Shown here piece after piece: positions 9,976 to 21,123 of a stretch of 64,000 nucleotides of DNA (its first letter is position 1; each line of letters starts with the position of its first letter). Position numbers and translations under genes: made by a program. The notes beneath the pieces were generated by a model. That model searched no databases, was not told the origin of the DNA, and was given only the letters and a program-made list of their open reading frames with translations. The stretch covers positions 16,247,821 through 16,311,820 of the forward strand of contig NC_080548.1 of assembly GCF_028640845.1 (NCBI RefSeq), given 5' to 3'. Origin of the DNA: Ahaetulla prasina (Eukaryota > Chordata > Lepidosauria > Squamata > Colubridae).

Positions 9976-10309
9976 CATACAGGTATCTGGCTGTACAGTG
10001 CAAACCTTTGTATACAGGGAGCCTTTCTGTACATCCCCTTCTATGCCAGCAGGAACCTGGTCTCCTTTTTCCATTGTGCCTGATGTGCTGCTGTTCGAAG
10101 ACCCTTCGCTTCACAGAAGGAGATGCTGACTGCATTAGATGGAAAACAGCAAGATTCCCCCAGAAGCAGACTGGAATTGGCCACCTCTGGGCCGTATGCT
10201 GCTTCCGGCCTCCGTTTTGGGGTCCCTGGAGCCCTCGTGATTGCAGCACCAAAATCTGGCAGCATGAATTTTTCAGGTGGTTCAAAAGCCACCCCTCATA
10301 GCCCAAACA

Positions 10310-10935
10310 GGTACCCCTCCTTTTCTCCTTCTCCTTTCCTTCTCCCTCTTCTCTTCTTTTCCCTTCCTTCCTCTTTGTCGTCTTCTCCCTTCCTTCCTTT
10401 TCTTCTCCTCCTCTTCCTCCCCCTCCCTCCCTCCTCCCTCCCTTCCTCATCCTTTTCTTCTTCCTTCCTCTTCTCCTCTTCCTCCTCCTCCCTCCCTTCC
10501 TCTTCTTCTTCCTTCCTCTTCTTCTCCTCTTCCTCCTCCCTCCCTCCCTCCCTCCCTTCCTCTTCTTCTTCTCCTCCTCTTCCTCCTCCCTCCCTCCTCC
10601 TCCTCCACTTCTTCCTTCCTCTTCTCCTCCTCTTCCTCCTCCTCCCTCCCTCCCTTCATCATCTTCTTCCTTCCTCTTCTTCTCCTCTTCCTCCTCCTCC
10701 CTCCCTCCTCTCTTCCTTCCTCATCCTTTTCTTCTTCCTTCCTCTTCTCCTCTTCCTCCTCCTCCCTCCCTCCTTTCTTCTTCCTCCTCCTCTTCTTCTT
10801 CCTCCTCATCTTCTTCCTCCCTCTTCTTTTCCTCTTCCTTCTCCTCCCTCCCTCCCTCCCTCCCTCCTTTCTTCTTCTTCCTTCCTCTTCTTCTCCTCCT
10901 CCTCTTCCTCCTCCTCCCTCCATCCCTTTCTTTCA
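10310..10935. repeat. CT-rich pyrimidine tract, about 625 bp
   Basis: Plus strand is almost pure C/T, built from TCC, TTCC and CTTC units with repeated 20-60 bp blocks such as CTTCCTCTTCTTCTCCTCTT. Frames of 298 and 233 codons through it encode only S/L/P/F runs and are artefacts. Confidence 0.92.
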
Positions 10936-11331
10936 CTCTCACTCTTTGCAGGACTCTCTCTTTGCTTTGCATGTATAATGAGGAGACACAACAGATGGCA
11001 AGTGATTCATCTTAGGTAATGGGTCCACCAGAGCCACTGAAGCTGCTGGGTTTCCTTTCCCTTCAAGTCGGTAGTTTGTGATGTGTGCAGTCTCTCCCCT
11101 TCCCCACTCCCTTCTCTCCCATTCTCGACTGAGAACAGCGGCCATTAATTTAGCATCTCTTTGGGGACGTTCTCAAGAACAGGTATCCCTCTTCTGTTCG
11201 GTTTGGCGACAGTGATGGAAGAAAAAAGGGAGTTGGCAGAGACACCCAAACGATGGAAGACAGCCCATGGCAGGAAATGTGTAGGCTGTGCTTGGGGCCC
11301 GAGGCTCTTGTTACAAGCAACGGTTTTCCTT
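10936..11331. other. Unassigned sequence
   Basis: Non-repetitive flank between the pyrimidine tract and a Tigger-like element. No supported gene. Confidence 0.4.
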
Positions 11332-11807
11332 TTCGTAGTCCTCGATTTATGACCACAATGGGGAGCAGAATTTCCAAGGCTAAACAAGGCGGTTGTTTAA
11401 GTGAGTCGCCTCCAATTTCGTAACTTTTTTGTTGTTGTTGCCATGGCCGTTAAGCAAATCTGGCTTCCCCCATTGACTTGGCTTGACAGAAGCCGGCTGC
11501 AAATGGGTTGCAATACACGCCAGTTGCCAAGCATCCAAATTCTGATCATGTGACCCAGGGATGCAGCAACCATTGCAAATGGGAAAAACGTCCGTAAGTC
11601 ACATTTTTTCAATGCCGTTGTAGCTTTGGTCACTAAACCAGAGGTCCCCAACCTTAGCAACTTTAAGCCTGGTGGACTTCAACTCCCAGAATTCCCCAGC
11701 CAGCTTTGCTGGCTGGGGTATTCTGGGAGTTGAAGTCCTCCAGGCTTAAAGTTGCCAAGGTTGGAGACCCCTGCACTAAACAAATGGTTGTAAGTCGAGG
11801 ACTACTG
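11332..11807. mobile_element. Tigger-like DNA transposon interrupted by a hairpin MITE
   Basis: Left end 'CGTAGTCCTCGATTTATGAC', right end AAGTCGAGGACTACTGGTA. The 135-bp hairpin MITE and its 8-bp duplication sit near the right end (11639-11773), so the MITE is the younger insertion. Confidence 0.83.
11639..11773. mobile_element. Hairpin MITE, hAT type, 135 bp
   Basis: CAGAGGTCCCCAACCTTAGC pairs with the complementary right arm ending GTTGGAGACCCCTG. Exact target duplication CACTAAAC at 11631-11638 and 11774-11781. Same length to the base as the copies at 6959 and 45431. Confidence 0.93.
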
Positions 11808-11995
11808 GTACAGGCCAACCCCACCAGGAGCTTTCTTCCTTTCTCAACACGGAAGCGACGTTCTTCACCACGGTTGTAGACCGGGTTCGTGGTTTCATCC
11901 AACTATCCTCTGCAAAAATCTCTTTTCAAGATCAATCGCCCAACTGGGACATCAAAACCGAAACACAATCACCTATTTTGGGGTGTGCGTGTGTG

Positions 11996-12340
11996 TGTGT
12001 CAACCTATTTTCCAAAGCACTCAAAGGAAGAACAAAAAGCAATGGGTGGAAACTAATCAAGGAGAGAACCAACCTAGAACTAAGGAGAAACCTCCTAAAA
12101 GTGAGAACAATTAACCAGCGGAACGACTTGCCTCCAGAAGTTGTGGGTGGAGGTTTGTTAAGAAGAGATCGGACAACCGTATAGTATAGTATAGTATAGT
12201 ATGGTATGGTATGGTATGGTATGGTATGGTATGGTATGGTATGGTATGGTATGGTATGGTATGGTATAGAGTTCCTTGTTTGGTCGGGGTTGGACTAGAA
12301 GACCTCCAAGGTCCCTTCCAACTCTGCTATTCTGCTAAAT
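11996..12340 (+). mobile_element. CR1 LINE 3' end interrupted by a pentanucleotide array
   Basis: CR1 blocks 'CTATTTTCCAAAGCACTCAA' and 'TGGAAACTAATCAAGGAGAG' are followed by a (TATAG)/(TATGG) array, then the CR1 3' end 'GGACTAGAAGACCTCCAAGG'. The array occupies the place of part of the 3' UTR. Confidence 0.85.
12176..12267. repeat. (TATAG)n to (TATGG)n pentanucleotide array
   Basis: About 4-5 TATAG units followed by about 13 TATGG units, an abrupt switch of unit by one base, inside a CR1 3' UTR. Confidence 0.93.
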
Positions 12341-13421
12341 GGGGATGGAGAGAAAGAAGCAGGTTGATGGTCTCATGCCTCAAATATATCATCGTAGACT
12401 ATAAAGAAACAGCTGCCAAGCGACCCAGACTAGCTTGGAAGGGCAGGCTGTGTGCTGAAGGAGGAATGCAGCAGCTTCGATAAACGCCTCTACTTATTAT
12501 TCTTAGGGTAAAAAGGTGTGGAATAATGAGTCTGAATCGGTCATCTGATTGCAAAACATATTGACCTGAGCAAACCTGGCAGAATTGGTTTGCAACAAAG
12601 CCTTTAGCGAAACAACAACAACCGGGGAAAAAAAGGTCAGATCCCGTCATGAGCACAGCCAATACCTATAACTGCATTTGGGCATATTTAGCCCATTATC
12701 CTTTGCTCAGCATTTTATTCTTTTTGTTGTCGTTGTCGTTGTCGTTAAAACTTCACGCTCTCGCTTTCTGTTCCATAAGGCAGCCCGTATAACATACTGT
12801 GATATCAACAACCTAGGATATGAGAAAAGAAAAGCAAAACCCAAAAACCCACATCTCTGATACTAATGGCACTTAGCACCTTCACGAACAGCTGACTGGC
12901 TCTTTGCCCTTTCTGATTTTAAAGATTAAATTTGCATCGCTCCCTTTCGCGCAATGCACCACAAAACCGGGGAGGAAAAAGCATCATTCCCAGTTCAGAA
13001 ATGAGCCCGTTTTTAAGATCTGTCGATTTGAAATCGGACCTGCGCAAAACCTGCTTCTTTTAAACTTTTATCCTTCGTAATATTTCAGCTGTGTTGCTGC
13101 TTTGGAGAACGCCAGAAAGATTGGCGTTTCTGAAAGATACCGTTCAAAACGGCTAGACTAATAGAAATAAGATCAAAACCTAAGCTTTGAATTCTAGGGC
13201 TTATGGCTGCTCAAAATACACCTGAGTCGGGTTGGGAAACGGTACTGGGACAAACCCTGCCAACAAGTCAGCTTGAAGCATTTGCGGGCTCAGCTTCTGG
13301 TTCTTCTCAAGGGTGAAGGCCAAATCCAGGTCACAAACCCCAGGCAGACATGAGCTTACAGAAGTAAGTTTAAATGATTCCTCCCTTTTGCAGAGAGTCA
13401 CTCATTCTTGAGATTCTAATC
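12341..13421. other. Unassigned, repeat-poor stretch (possible conserved noncoding sequence at 12880-13190)
   Basis: 12880-13190 has no transposon signature and carries transcription-factor-like words (ATTTGCAT, TTTCGCGCAATG, ATCGGACC). This makes it a better candidate for constrained sequence than its surroundings. This is judged only from the absence of repeats. Confidence 0.35.
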
Positions 13422-13645
13422 CAGTGATGAAATCCAATTTTTTTTACTACCGCTTCTGTGGGTGTGGCTTGGTGGGTGTGGCAGGGGAAGGATATTGCAA
13501 AATCTCCATTCCCACCACACTCTGGGGCCAGCCAGAGGTGGTATTTGACAGTTCTCCGAACTACTCAAAATTTCCGCTACCAGTTCTCCGAACTGCTCAA
13601 AATTTCCGCTAACGGTTCTCCAGAACCTTCTGGATTTCACCCCTG
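13422..13645 (+). mobile_element. hAT-like MITE, type A (GGTGAAATCC ends)
   Basis: Ends CAGTGATGAAATCC and GGATTTCACCCCTG are inverted copies. Exact 8-bp duplication TTCTAATC at 13414-13421 and 13646-13653. Internal GTGGGTGTGGCTTGGTGGG block, then CTCCGAACTACTCAAAATTT twice. 224 bp, no transposase. Confidence 0.94.
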
Positions 13646-14761
13646 TTCTAATCCCACCTAATATACAAACAATCACACAGACGTCGATTGCCATTGTTGT
13701 CGTCCTCTTCTTCTTGCAATGTTCTTTCTCCACCCAGACCATCTTCTGGGTGGAGGACATTGGGGGCACAAAGCAAAGAAGCGAGAAAAGCACTGCGAAA
13801 CCAACCCGCAGATGGGTTGGCGAAAACAGCGCACCTTAAAAGCCTAGCTCAGGCCAAAGAACCTGCAGAGAAGGACTTAATTTAGCCGCCTTCCAGCCTC
13901 AGTTTTGTTCCCCACCCCAACCCGCCCAAGCACCACCACCACCACTCACTCACACACATACACACACCCAACGTGGGGGCTCCGCTTCGCTCTTCCAGCG
14001 GTTCGGATCCATCCGGCTTTCCAACGGCTTCCTTCAAAATGGGCCATGTTGACAGTAAGGTCTGTTCTCCTGCCTGAGCTGCTGTCCTCGTGCCCTGCTT
14101 CTCATTTGTTTTTCTGCTTTCAGCGCCAGTCCCTTTCCTGAGATGCTGCGGTTCCACCTGGTTACGCCTGACGCAAATGCCACTGCTCCCCCAGGCCAAG
14201 GCTGCTGGCTCTGCTGCCTGCCTTGCAGCTGTAGCGCCCGGCTGTCTCTGGGCAGAGGACGCGGCTGCCACAGCACGGAGGCCGTTCCCCTTCCTCAACT
14301 TCTGCCTGCCAAGGCTGGAGAGCGAGAGAGCGAGAGACAATAGCTCGCCTGTTTCCCAAAGAGGGTGGCTTGGGAAAAGAAGAAGAAGAAGAAGAAGAAG
14401 GGGGAAAAAAGGTGGGAGGGAGAGCAGCTTACTACGGCTGGTTACCTCATCCAAGTTTGGCTTCTCACAAAGAAGGGTCGGCAGCGTCCCCCACCCCAAT
14501 TTGGGAGAAGCTGGGCTGAGCAGAGACTGGAACAGAAGGAGACGAAAGCATGCCACTGCTGCAGGAAGCCAAAAAGCTGGAGCTAAGCTCGTTCGTGATC
14601 TTGAGAAGGCAGATGGAGGAGAACAGGGGAGGTCCAAAAAGCTCGATAGCTCCATTATCTCAAGGGGAATGGCCGGATGCAAAGTCCTGGGACTTTTGAA
14701 AATGTGCTACCCTGTGGACAATTCCAACCGGCCTGCTAAAGCTATCATCTCAGTATGGTTA
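13646..14761. other. Unassigned; CpG-richer block at about 13980-14340
   Basis: Roughly twenty CpGs lie in 360 bp between 13980 and 14340, far above the AT-rich flanks, with a (GAA)n run at 14382-14400. Both strands have open frames here (249 codons plus, 266 codons minus), a usual effect of GC-rich DNA. A promoter-type CpG island or old exon is possible but not shown. Confidence 0.35.
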
Positions 14762-14900
14762 CAGGTAGTCCTTAACTTACAACCATTCGTTCAGACGCTG
14801 TTGTTAAGTTATAACAGCACTGAAAAAAGTGAGCGGTAAAAAAGTTATCCTCACAGTAACAATTGACACGGCATCCCCCATCAGGCCCTTTGTTCAATTG
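14762..14900. mobile_element. Tigger-like fragment (one end only)
   Basis: CAGGTAGTCCTTAACTTACA after TA, then the family's 'TTATAACAGCACTGAAAAAA'. The copy fades out by about 14900 and no second end follows. Confidence 0.7.
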
Positions 14901-15116
14901 CACGCTTCCTCTTTTGCTCAAGAGATCCAGATGAGGGCATCTATAGAGGTCAAAAAAGTCGAGAGGAGGCTGCAAGGGTTCAATCAAAGCTCTATCTGTT
15001 TTGTTGTTGCTGTTGTTGTTTTTAAAATCGTGGTCCAAGGACATCCTAAATCCAGGGTGAAAGAAGAGCAGAGAACTACTTCCCAATAGAACGCATCCCT
15101 GTTTGAGGTCTAGATC

Positions 15117-15435
15117 AGTGGTGAAATCCACTGCAGGTTGCCACCAGTTCACAGATCGCGCATGCACAGTGCGCACCAAACGCATGCTTCGTGCGGAAAA
15201 AGGAGGCTTAAGGAAGGTAAGTAGAACAGTGGGGGGAGGGGAGAACAGCTGTGCCGCGCGATTTACATTCCCTGATTTCTAGAAAATATAAATCGCGCGG
15301 CACAGCTGATCGTCAGAAATACCAGTTCTGATGAACTGGTAGCATTTTTTTTTTGCTACCAATTTGCCCGAACAGGTAGCTTTTATTACTACCGGTTCGC
15401 CCGAAGCAGTGCGAACCAGTAGCATTTCACCCCTG
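15117..15435. mobile_element. hAT-like MITE, type A, with internal GC-rich palindrome
   Basis: CAGTGGTGAAATCC and GCATTTCACCCCTG ends. Flanks GTCTAGAT and GTCTCGAT match at 7 of 8. The centre has a strong inverted repeat: CAGCTGTGCCGCGCGATTTA at about 15246 pairs with its complement ending near 15308. 319 bp. Confidence 0.9.
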
Positions 15436-15894
15436 GTCTCGATCTCTCATTTTGTAAATACATTTGCTTGCTTGCTTTCTTGCAGGCATAGGTGTGCGTC
15501 ACAGTGGTGTCAAGGGAAGAGGTAAGGTTGCACCTGGCTGTCCATTTTGAAGAGACTGGGGTACTCTAGTGGGGAGACCAGCGTTGGCACATCAATTTAC
15601 AGAAACCTGCTGCCTGCTTTGAGCCATGTAGCCTTGGGAGAACATGCTTGGGGGATATGCAAAAACGGGGATGGGGTGGGGTTGAGTTGATCTCCCCTGT
15701 GCTAAGACACATCTCCCATCTCTTCCTTGATGACTGTGATTAGTGAGAGCACTGCAGTTTCTTACAGAGAAGGTTCCTGTTGCACCTGAGACCACTTCTG
15801 TGAGCAATATTGAGCTTCCTGGTACTGGTTTACAACCAGTTTCCGCCACGTCTGAGATGCTGCTTCCCACTGATTATCCTACCCACAGTGGCCC
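15436..15894. other. Unassigned sequence
   Basis: No repeat ends or gene signal recognised. Confidence 0.4.
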
Positions 15895-16013
15895 AGGAGG
15901 GAGGGAGGGAGGGAGGACAGTGAAGGAAGGGAGGGAGGAATGGAAAGAAAGAGAGAGAGAGAGAGAGAAAGAAAGAGGGAGGGAAAGAAGGAAGGAAGGA
16001 AGGGAGAGAGAAA

Positions 16014-16045
<32 letters not shown>

Positions 16046-16230
16046 GGAATGGAAAGAAAGAAAGAGAGAGAGAGAGAGAAAAGAAAGAGGGAGGGAAGAA
16101 AGAATGAAAGAATGAATGAAAGAGAGAGAAAGAGAAAGAAAGAAAGGGGGAGGGAAGGAGGGATGGATGGAAGAAAGAAAGAGCGAGCGAGCGAGAGAAA
16201 GAAAGAAAGAAAGAGGGAGGGAGGAAAAAT
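15895..16230. repeat. GA-rich purine tract
   Basis: (GGGA)n, (GAAA)n and (GA)n runs with two GAATGGAAAGAAAGA blocks. Open frames of 182 (plus) and 152 (minus) codons through it are compositional. Confidence 0.92.
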
Positions 16231-17284
16231 GGAAGCCTTCTTTTTCCTGCTCATCTACATTGCTTCTCCCACTTGGCATCAAAGCCAATAAATTTCTCCT
16301 GCCTCCAGGCCTGAAGGATGCAGAGAATTAACTCAGCCACCCTAGCTGGTTGCTGGGCGGACTTGCTGGAGATCTGCCCATCCCAAGATCTTTAAAGCCA
16401 AGTAGATGCAACGCTGTCTAGGTTGAAGCAAACCCAAGGAGAGAAGAGCAAGGAGGATCAAAGAAAGATGTCCCGTCAAGAGGGTAGGCAAGAAAAGGAG
16501 GAAGAAGAGGGGACCGGCAACCTTCCTGGGGCCCAGACTTCAGTCATCCAGACAGGCAAAAGGATGGTTTGTTTTTGACGGAGAGGAGAAAGCCAAGAGG
16601 AATCAGAGTCCAGGTGTGCTAAGATGGAGTGGCTCACACAAAGTCATCACCAATAGGCTGTCATTCATAGAGTGGCAGGCATGGGGGTCAAAGACTGAAG
16701 TGGCCGATGGCCGCTGTTGATGTTTCTATTCAGAAGCGCCCACACTTGGTCCTCAAGAGAGAGGTGGGCAGCTCAAGGACTCACCACCTTTCAAGGCCAC
16801 TTTTGAGTCTGGGGCATGACATTCAACTTCCCTTCCCGGGAGAGGTCTCTAATCTTTACTAATCAAGATGAGATCATTTGCGGATTCACGTTGCAATCTT
16901 GAAGCATCAAAAGGATGCTCAATGCTCCAGCCTTCTACATAATATTGAAAATCCATGCAAGCGATCAAGGGGGAAGAAGGGCAATGCGAAGGAGCATTTC
17001 TCAGTGATAGATCACTCAGCAAGTTCTCCCACTCAAAATTAGCACAAGGAATATATAGTAAAGCCATGACAATCTGTAGGAGTACAGCGTATTTGGAGAA
17101 GGCCTTGTGTACCGCACAATTGTTCTCCAAAAAGTAGACTAGCCTTCTGGGCACAGGATTGTGATTCTGTCTGATTATGGGAAGATTGTAAATTATTAGT
17201 TGTAATTTGATTATAAGTGTTGGTTGATTTTCATTATAGTTTACTTCAGACGTTTTAATGTCCTATTGCAGGTATTTTTTTAAT
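16231..17284. other. Unassigned sequence
   Basis: Repeat-poor, about 1 kb. An open frame of 101 codons lies at 16849-17154 on the minus strand ('RRLVYFLENN...'). It has no recognised domain, and the opposite strand is also partly open. Confidence 0.4.
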
Positions 17285-18165
17285 GCCCTCTCATTACAGA
17301 ATTACAAAAAACACATTGGAAGTGACCCTGGAGGTCTTCTAGTCCTACCCCCTGCACAAGCAGGAGATCCTATCCCCGTGATGACGAACCTATGGCATGC
17401 GTGCCACAGGTGGCACATGTAGCCATATCAGTCGGCATGTGAGCTAAGCTTCGGCGATGGGCCCACCAGAAGTAGGGAAACAAGTTGTTTCTTGCTTCCG
17501 GAAGGCCTGGGGTGGGGTGGGAAAGGCCCGTTTTTCTCTCTCACCTGACTCCAGAGCCTCTCTAGGAATCTCTGGAGGCTAGGGACAGCAAAAAAGTCAC
17601 TTCCGAACCAATAGGAAGTTGGCAAACGGGCCATTTCCGGCCTCTGGAGGGCCTCCGGGGTGGAGGGAAGGCTGTTTTTGCCCTCCCCAGACACATAGAG
17701 AGGCTCTGGAGCCAGGTGAGAGGGAAAAATGGGCCTACCAGGCCACCACATGCCAGGAACATGGGGTGGGTGTGTGTCACGTGCACATGTGTGGGGGGCA
17801 TAGAATTATGGGTGTGGGCACGTACACGTGCAACCCCCCCCCACCCCACCCCCCTTCCTGGCATGCAATGGCAAAAAGGTTAGCCATCACTGTCCTATAC
17901 CATTCCAGACAAATGGCTGTCCAGTCTCTTCTTTAAAAATCTCCAGTTGTGGAGCACTCACAGCTTCTGAAGGCAAGCCTTTCCACTATTTTATCTGTCA
18001 GGAAATTTCCCCTTATTTCTAGGTTGCTTCTCTCCCTTGGTTACTGTCCATCCATTGCTTCTTGTCCTGCCTCCCGGTCTTTTAGAGTATAAGTTGACCC
18101 ATTCTTCTTTGTGCGAGCCCCTTATAGATATCGGTGTTTGCTTGCATCGAGGTTTTTCCACGGAG
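17285..18165 (-). mobile_element. CR1 LINE 3' end, minus strand, split by a hAT element
   Basis: 'CCTGGAGGTCTTCTAGTCCT' is the complement of the CR1 3' end. The 3' UTR and RT-tail sequence resume at 17893 ('AAATGGCTGTCCAGTCTCTT') after the type B element at 17376-17892. Confidence 0.83.
17376..17892. mobile_element. hAT-like MITE, type B, inside CR1
   Basis: CCGTGATGACGAACCTATGG and AAAAAGGTTAGCCATCACTG ends. Flanks TCCTATCC and TCCTATAC match at 7 of 8 and rejoin the CR1 sequence. 517 bp; the interior has CTGGAG/CTCCAG-rich inverted segments. Confidence 0.9.
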
Positions 18166-18944
18166 GTTTGAGATGTTTGTAAGCTAACATGAATAGACTT
18201 TGTGAGGTATAAATTCAATTGTTGCTGCTGATAATAACATCAACAACAATACTATTAATAATAAATGGCCTCCTGGAATCTCATGCCCACTCAGCAAAGT
18301 TTCTAACCTTTAGATATTCCAAAAGAGTTTGGATAGTGTGAATTCTCGGATGTCTTACAAAAGAGATGACAAGAGTTGGAAGCCACTGAGTAAGGTTTTT
18401 TGAAACAGGCTGGAAAATATTTGCTTCATTTCTGAGTGGCTTGCTCAACGCTGGACTCAACCAATTATCTAAATAGGGATGCGGTGTGGATTCTGGTTGT
18501 TGTAGTCGAGACAACTTAAAGTTGCTAAGGTTGACAAATACTACTCTTATTTGATGGAAAGAAGCTGGGCTAGTCAAATATAGCGATCCACTGTAATTAT
18601 AAAGCTGCTTTGAAATAGAAGTGAATATACACACTACTCCTATTGGCAACTCGTTAAACAATCAGTGACTCTTCCAAGCTCGCACTTTGCAACACAATTC
18701 CATTAAAATACACAATTCAGTTAAGGAGGTGCCGACAGGGTGTGACTTTGGATGGGCAGGGACATGTTGCCTTAACTCAAATACATATTTTCCTAGGTAG
18801 CTACAGAGCCCAAAGTATGATGCCCTTTCTTAAGGAGACACCAAAGTGTTTAGCATGTACACCCACCTCTGCTCCAAGGCACTCTTTGGATTTTGCGGCT
18901 GAAGGACAGCAGCACCTTCCTGGATCAGATTCATTTACCTTCCT
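18166..18944. other. Unassigned sequence
   Basis: AT-leaning; a TAATAA cluster at 18230-18262. A 126-codon minus-strand frame at 18281-18661 lacks any recognised motif. Confidence 0.4.
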
Positions 18945-19110
18945 TAGCAGCTCAGGGTTGAACTGTGGGGTTGCTGATGCTTTCTTGGTTGGGTTTTTTT
19001 TTTTGTAGATGTTTCATTACCCAACTAGGAGCAGTGATAATTTTACCTAGTTAGGTAACCTAGTTACTAACGCTCAGAGATCACCAAGAATCTCCCCAGT
19101 CACTTTTGGG
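18945..19110. mobile_element. Inverted retroelement-end fragment with hammerhead-like motif, decayed
   Basis: The minus strand has CCTAGTTGGGTAATGAAACA. The plus strand 30 bp on has TTACCTAGTTAGGTAACC and 'GCTCAGAGATCACCAAGAAT'. This is a degraded form of the inverted arrangement at 34562-34769. 'CTCAGGGTTGAA' at the left edge matches the distal block of the copies near 34800 and 51998. Confidence 0.4.
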
Positions 19111-19204
19111 AAACATCATCAGCACTTGCATTGGGCAACCTAAGGCCAATGGGCACTAAAGCAGTCCTGGACATTTTTCCAGGCATCTGCCAGGCTCCTA
19201 AACC

Positions 19205-19605
19205 CAGGGGTGGGGCTGCTGGGGGTTCGCAGGGGTTCAGGATAACCTCTAGTTAAGATTCTGTGCAGTTCGGAGAACCCTCAAACCCCACTCCTGGCTG
19301 GCCCCACCCACCCCTCCCTGGAGACCCCACGCGGCCTGTTTTGGATGCAGGTAAGAGCAGGGCGCACGCAGAGGCTCGGGGAAGGCGAAAAACAGGCCTA
19401 CCGGAAGTTTGGGAAGTTCCGGAATTTTCAGCCTCCAGAGGGCCTCCTTGGGGAGGCCATTTTCATCTTCCCAGAGACTCAAGGAAAACCTCTGGAGCCC
19501 CGCTGTGGTGCATGTGGCCAACTAGGCCACGCCCACCATGGCCACTCCCACCATGGCCACGCCCACCCAGCAACCTCTTGCTAAAATTTTTGAAGCCCAC
19601 CCCTG
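19205..19605 (-). mobile_element. hAT-like MITE, type A subfamily with CAGGGGTGGG ends
   Basis: Ends CAGGGGTGGGGCTGCTGGGG and TTTTTGAAGCCCACCCCTG. Flanks CCTAAACC and CCTAAATC match at 7 of 8. Same subfamily as the copies at 61524 and 63294, in the opposite orientation. Confidence 0.9.
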
Positions 19606-19614
19606 CCTAAATCC

Positions 19615-19709
19615 CGTTTCTCTCTCTCTCTTTCTTTTTCTTTCTTTCTTTCTCCCTCTCTCTTTCTTTTATCTGCCCCCCTTCCTTCCTTCCTTCCTTC
19701 CTTCCTTCC
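19615..19709. repeat. (CTTT)n / (CTTC)n pyrimidine microsatellite
   Basis: CTCT/CTTT units, then seven or more CTTC units, ending at the edge of the solo LTR. The array resumes on the far side at 20236. Confidence 0.9.
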
Positions 19710-20235
19710 TGTCGTGTCCCACTCCTCCGCTGACGGCCGGGTCAGGGAAATCCGAATCAGGCGTGCCTCTGCAGCTCTGCCAAAGTCCTAGCAAAGTCCT
19801 CAAGGCAGGCAGGAGACCAGGAAGTGACTTCAACAAGATAAGGTAGACTTTGCCTGACTCAGAGAATGCCAGAAAGCAGATCCTTTATACAGGCCATGGG
19901 GTGTGGCTCCATGACTCAGCACTTATCCAGGCCTGCCCCTCCCTTCCTTCTGTTGCCGCCGCCTATCAATTCTCCTGAAGCGAGGGTCACTCCAGTCTGC
20001 AGCTGTTGGTAATTGACCTTCCTCAGGCTCACATGCTGTGGGGGAGGGGGAGGGGTCTAGTTGCTCCATTTGCCTGGGCATGGAGCCAGAGCTGGGGGCT
20101 GGAGGCACTTCTTCCTCCTCGGCCTGTCCGGGTATGGAGCCAGGGCTGGGGCCGGGAGGCATGCTAGGACATTCCTCAGCGTTCGGAAGCAGATAAGATG
20201 GGCCCGGCTGCGGGGAAAGCGGACGAGGCACAACA
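19710..20235 (-). mobile_element. Solo LTR of an endogenous retroelement, minus strand
   Basis: Minus strand starts TGTTGTGCCTCGTC and ends GACACGACA (TG...CA termini), 526 bp. CTTCC flanks both sides (19705-19709, 20236-20240), but within a CTTC array, so the duplication is only suggestive. A TATA-like box GTATAAAGG lies on the minus strand near 19890. Upstream of it, from the LTR start, the minus strand is open for about 103 codons with a Pro/Glu-rich product. Homologous to 50583-51092. No internal retroviral genes are present. Confidence 0.75.
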
Positions 20236-20240
20236 CTTCC

Positions 20241-21071
20241 TTCCTTCCCTTCCCTTCCCTTCCAACAAGGAATTAAATGAGAAACAAGCCTGCTGCTATG
20301 CCAAGCCTACAGTATCCTCTTTATTAAGAAGGCCCCGTGGGTATTCTCAGAAAATAAAACTCATGGCACCCCCCCCCCCATGTTTTGTGAGGAAGTCCGG
20401 GCGAGAAGAGAAAGACAAAGGTCAGCCAGAGAAGTAAAAAAAAAAATTAAAAAAAATCTGAAGGAGCTCAAGGAAATCGTAGCGCATACCTCACCTGATT
20501 ACTTTCTGCTAAGTGGGAATTTGTGGCCATCTATTTTGTGACGGTGCTCTCGGCATGCTTCAGGAATTCCACACAAGCCCGTTCCCGCCCCCCCAACCTT
20601 GTCTAGCTCCGGATTACCACACGCAGCTGATGGCAGATAAATATTCACCAGTTACCACTGTCTATTTTGCCCAATGTTCTCTAACAGAAAATGACTTATA
20701 CTCCTCCATCCTGTCAGTCGGAAAAGGCATGAATGGGTTAGTGATGGGAAATGTTGGAAAAAAGAACCGGCTGTCACCCAATTTGGTCCTTTACTACAAC
20801 AAACAAATTTTAAAAAAAAATCTCTATTGTAGCAGCGAACTTCATTCTCCAGGGGTGAATTCTTTCATTAACCAAAACAGCACCACCCACAGGTAACAAG
20901 CATTGCAGGATTCCAGCAATTCTGGGCAGCTTCTAAAGTTTGCAAAGGTAATAATAACAATAACAACAACAACAAATAAAGGAAGCCTTAAGCGAATTGG
21001 AATGAGGATTGGGACAAAACAGCTCGGAACCTGAGCAATTTTAGGAGCTTTCACACTCCTGGCTGCTGAAG
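20241..21071. other. Unassigned, repeat-poor stretch; possible conserved noncoding block at 20460-20710
   Basis: 20460-20710 ('TCACCTGATTACTTTCTGCT', 'CACGCAGCTGATGGCAGATA') has no repeat signature. Simple AAC/AAT repeats at 20950-20985. Confidence 0.35.
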
Positions 21072-21123
21072 GAAGAATAACGGAATAACAAAGTTGGAAA
21101 GGACCTTGGGAGATCTTCTAGAC

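Noticed and set aside
10123..11019. 298- and 233-codon plus-strand frames
   Set aside because: Both read through the CT tract as Ser/Leu/Pro/Phe runs; no non-repetitive domain.
14090..14839. 249-codon plus-strand frame in a CpG-rich block, preceded by TTCTGCTTTCAG
   Set aside because: The opposite strand is equally open (266 codons) and the frame ends in a Tigger-like fragment. The acceptor-like word alone is not enough to call an exon.
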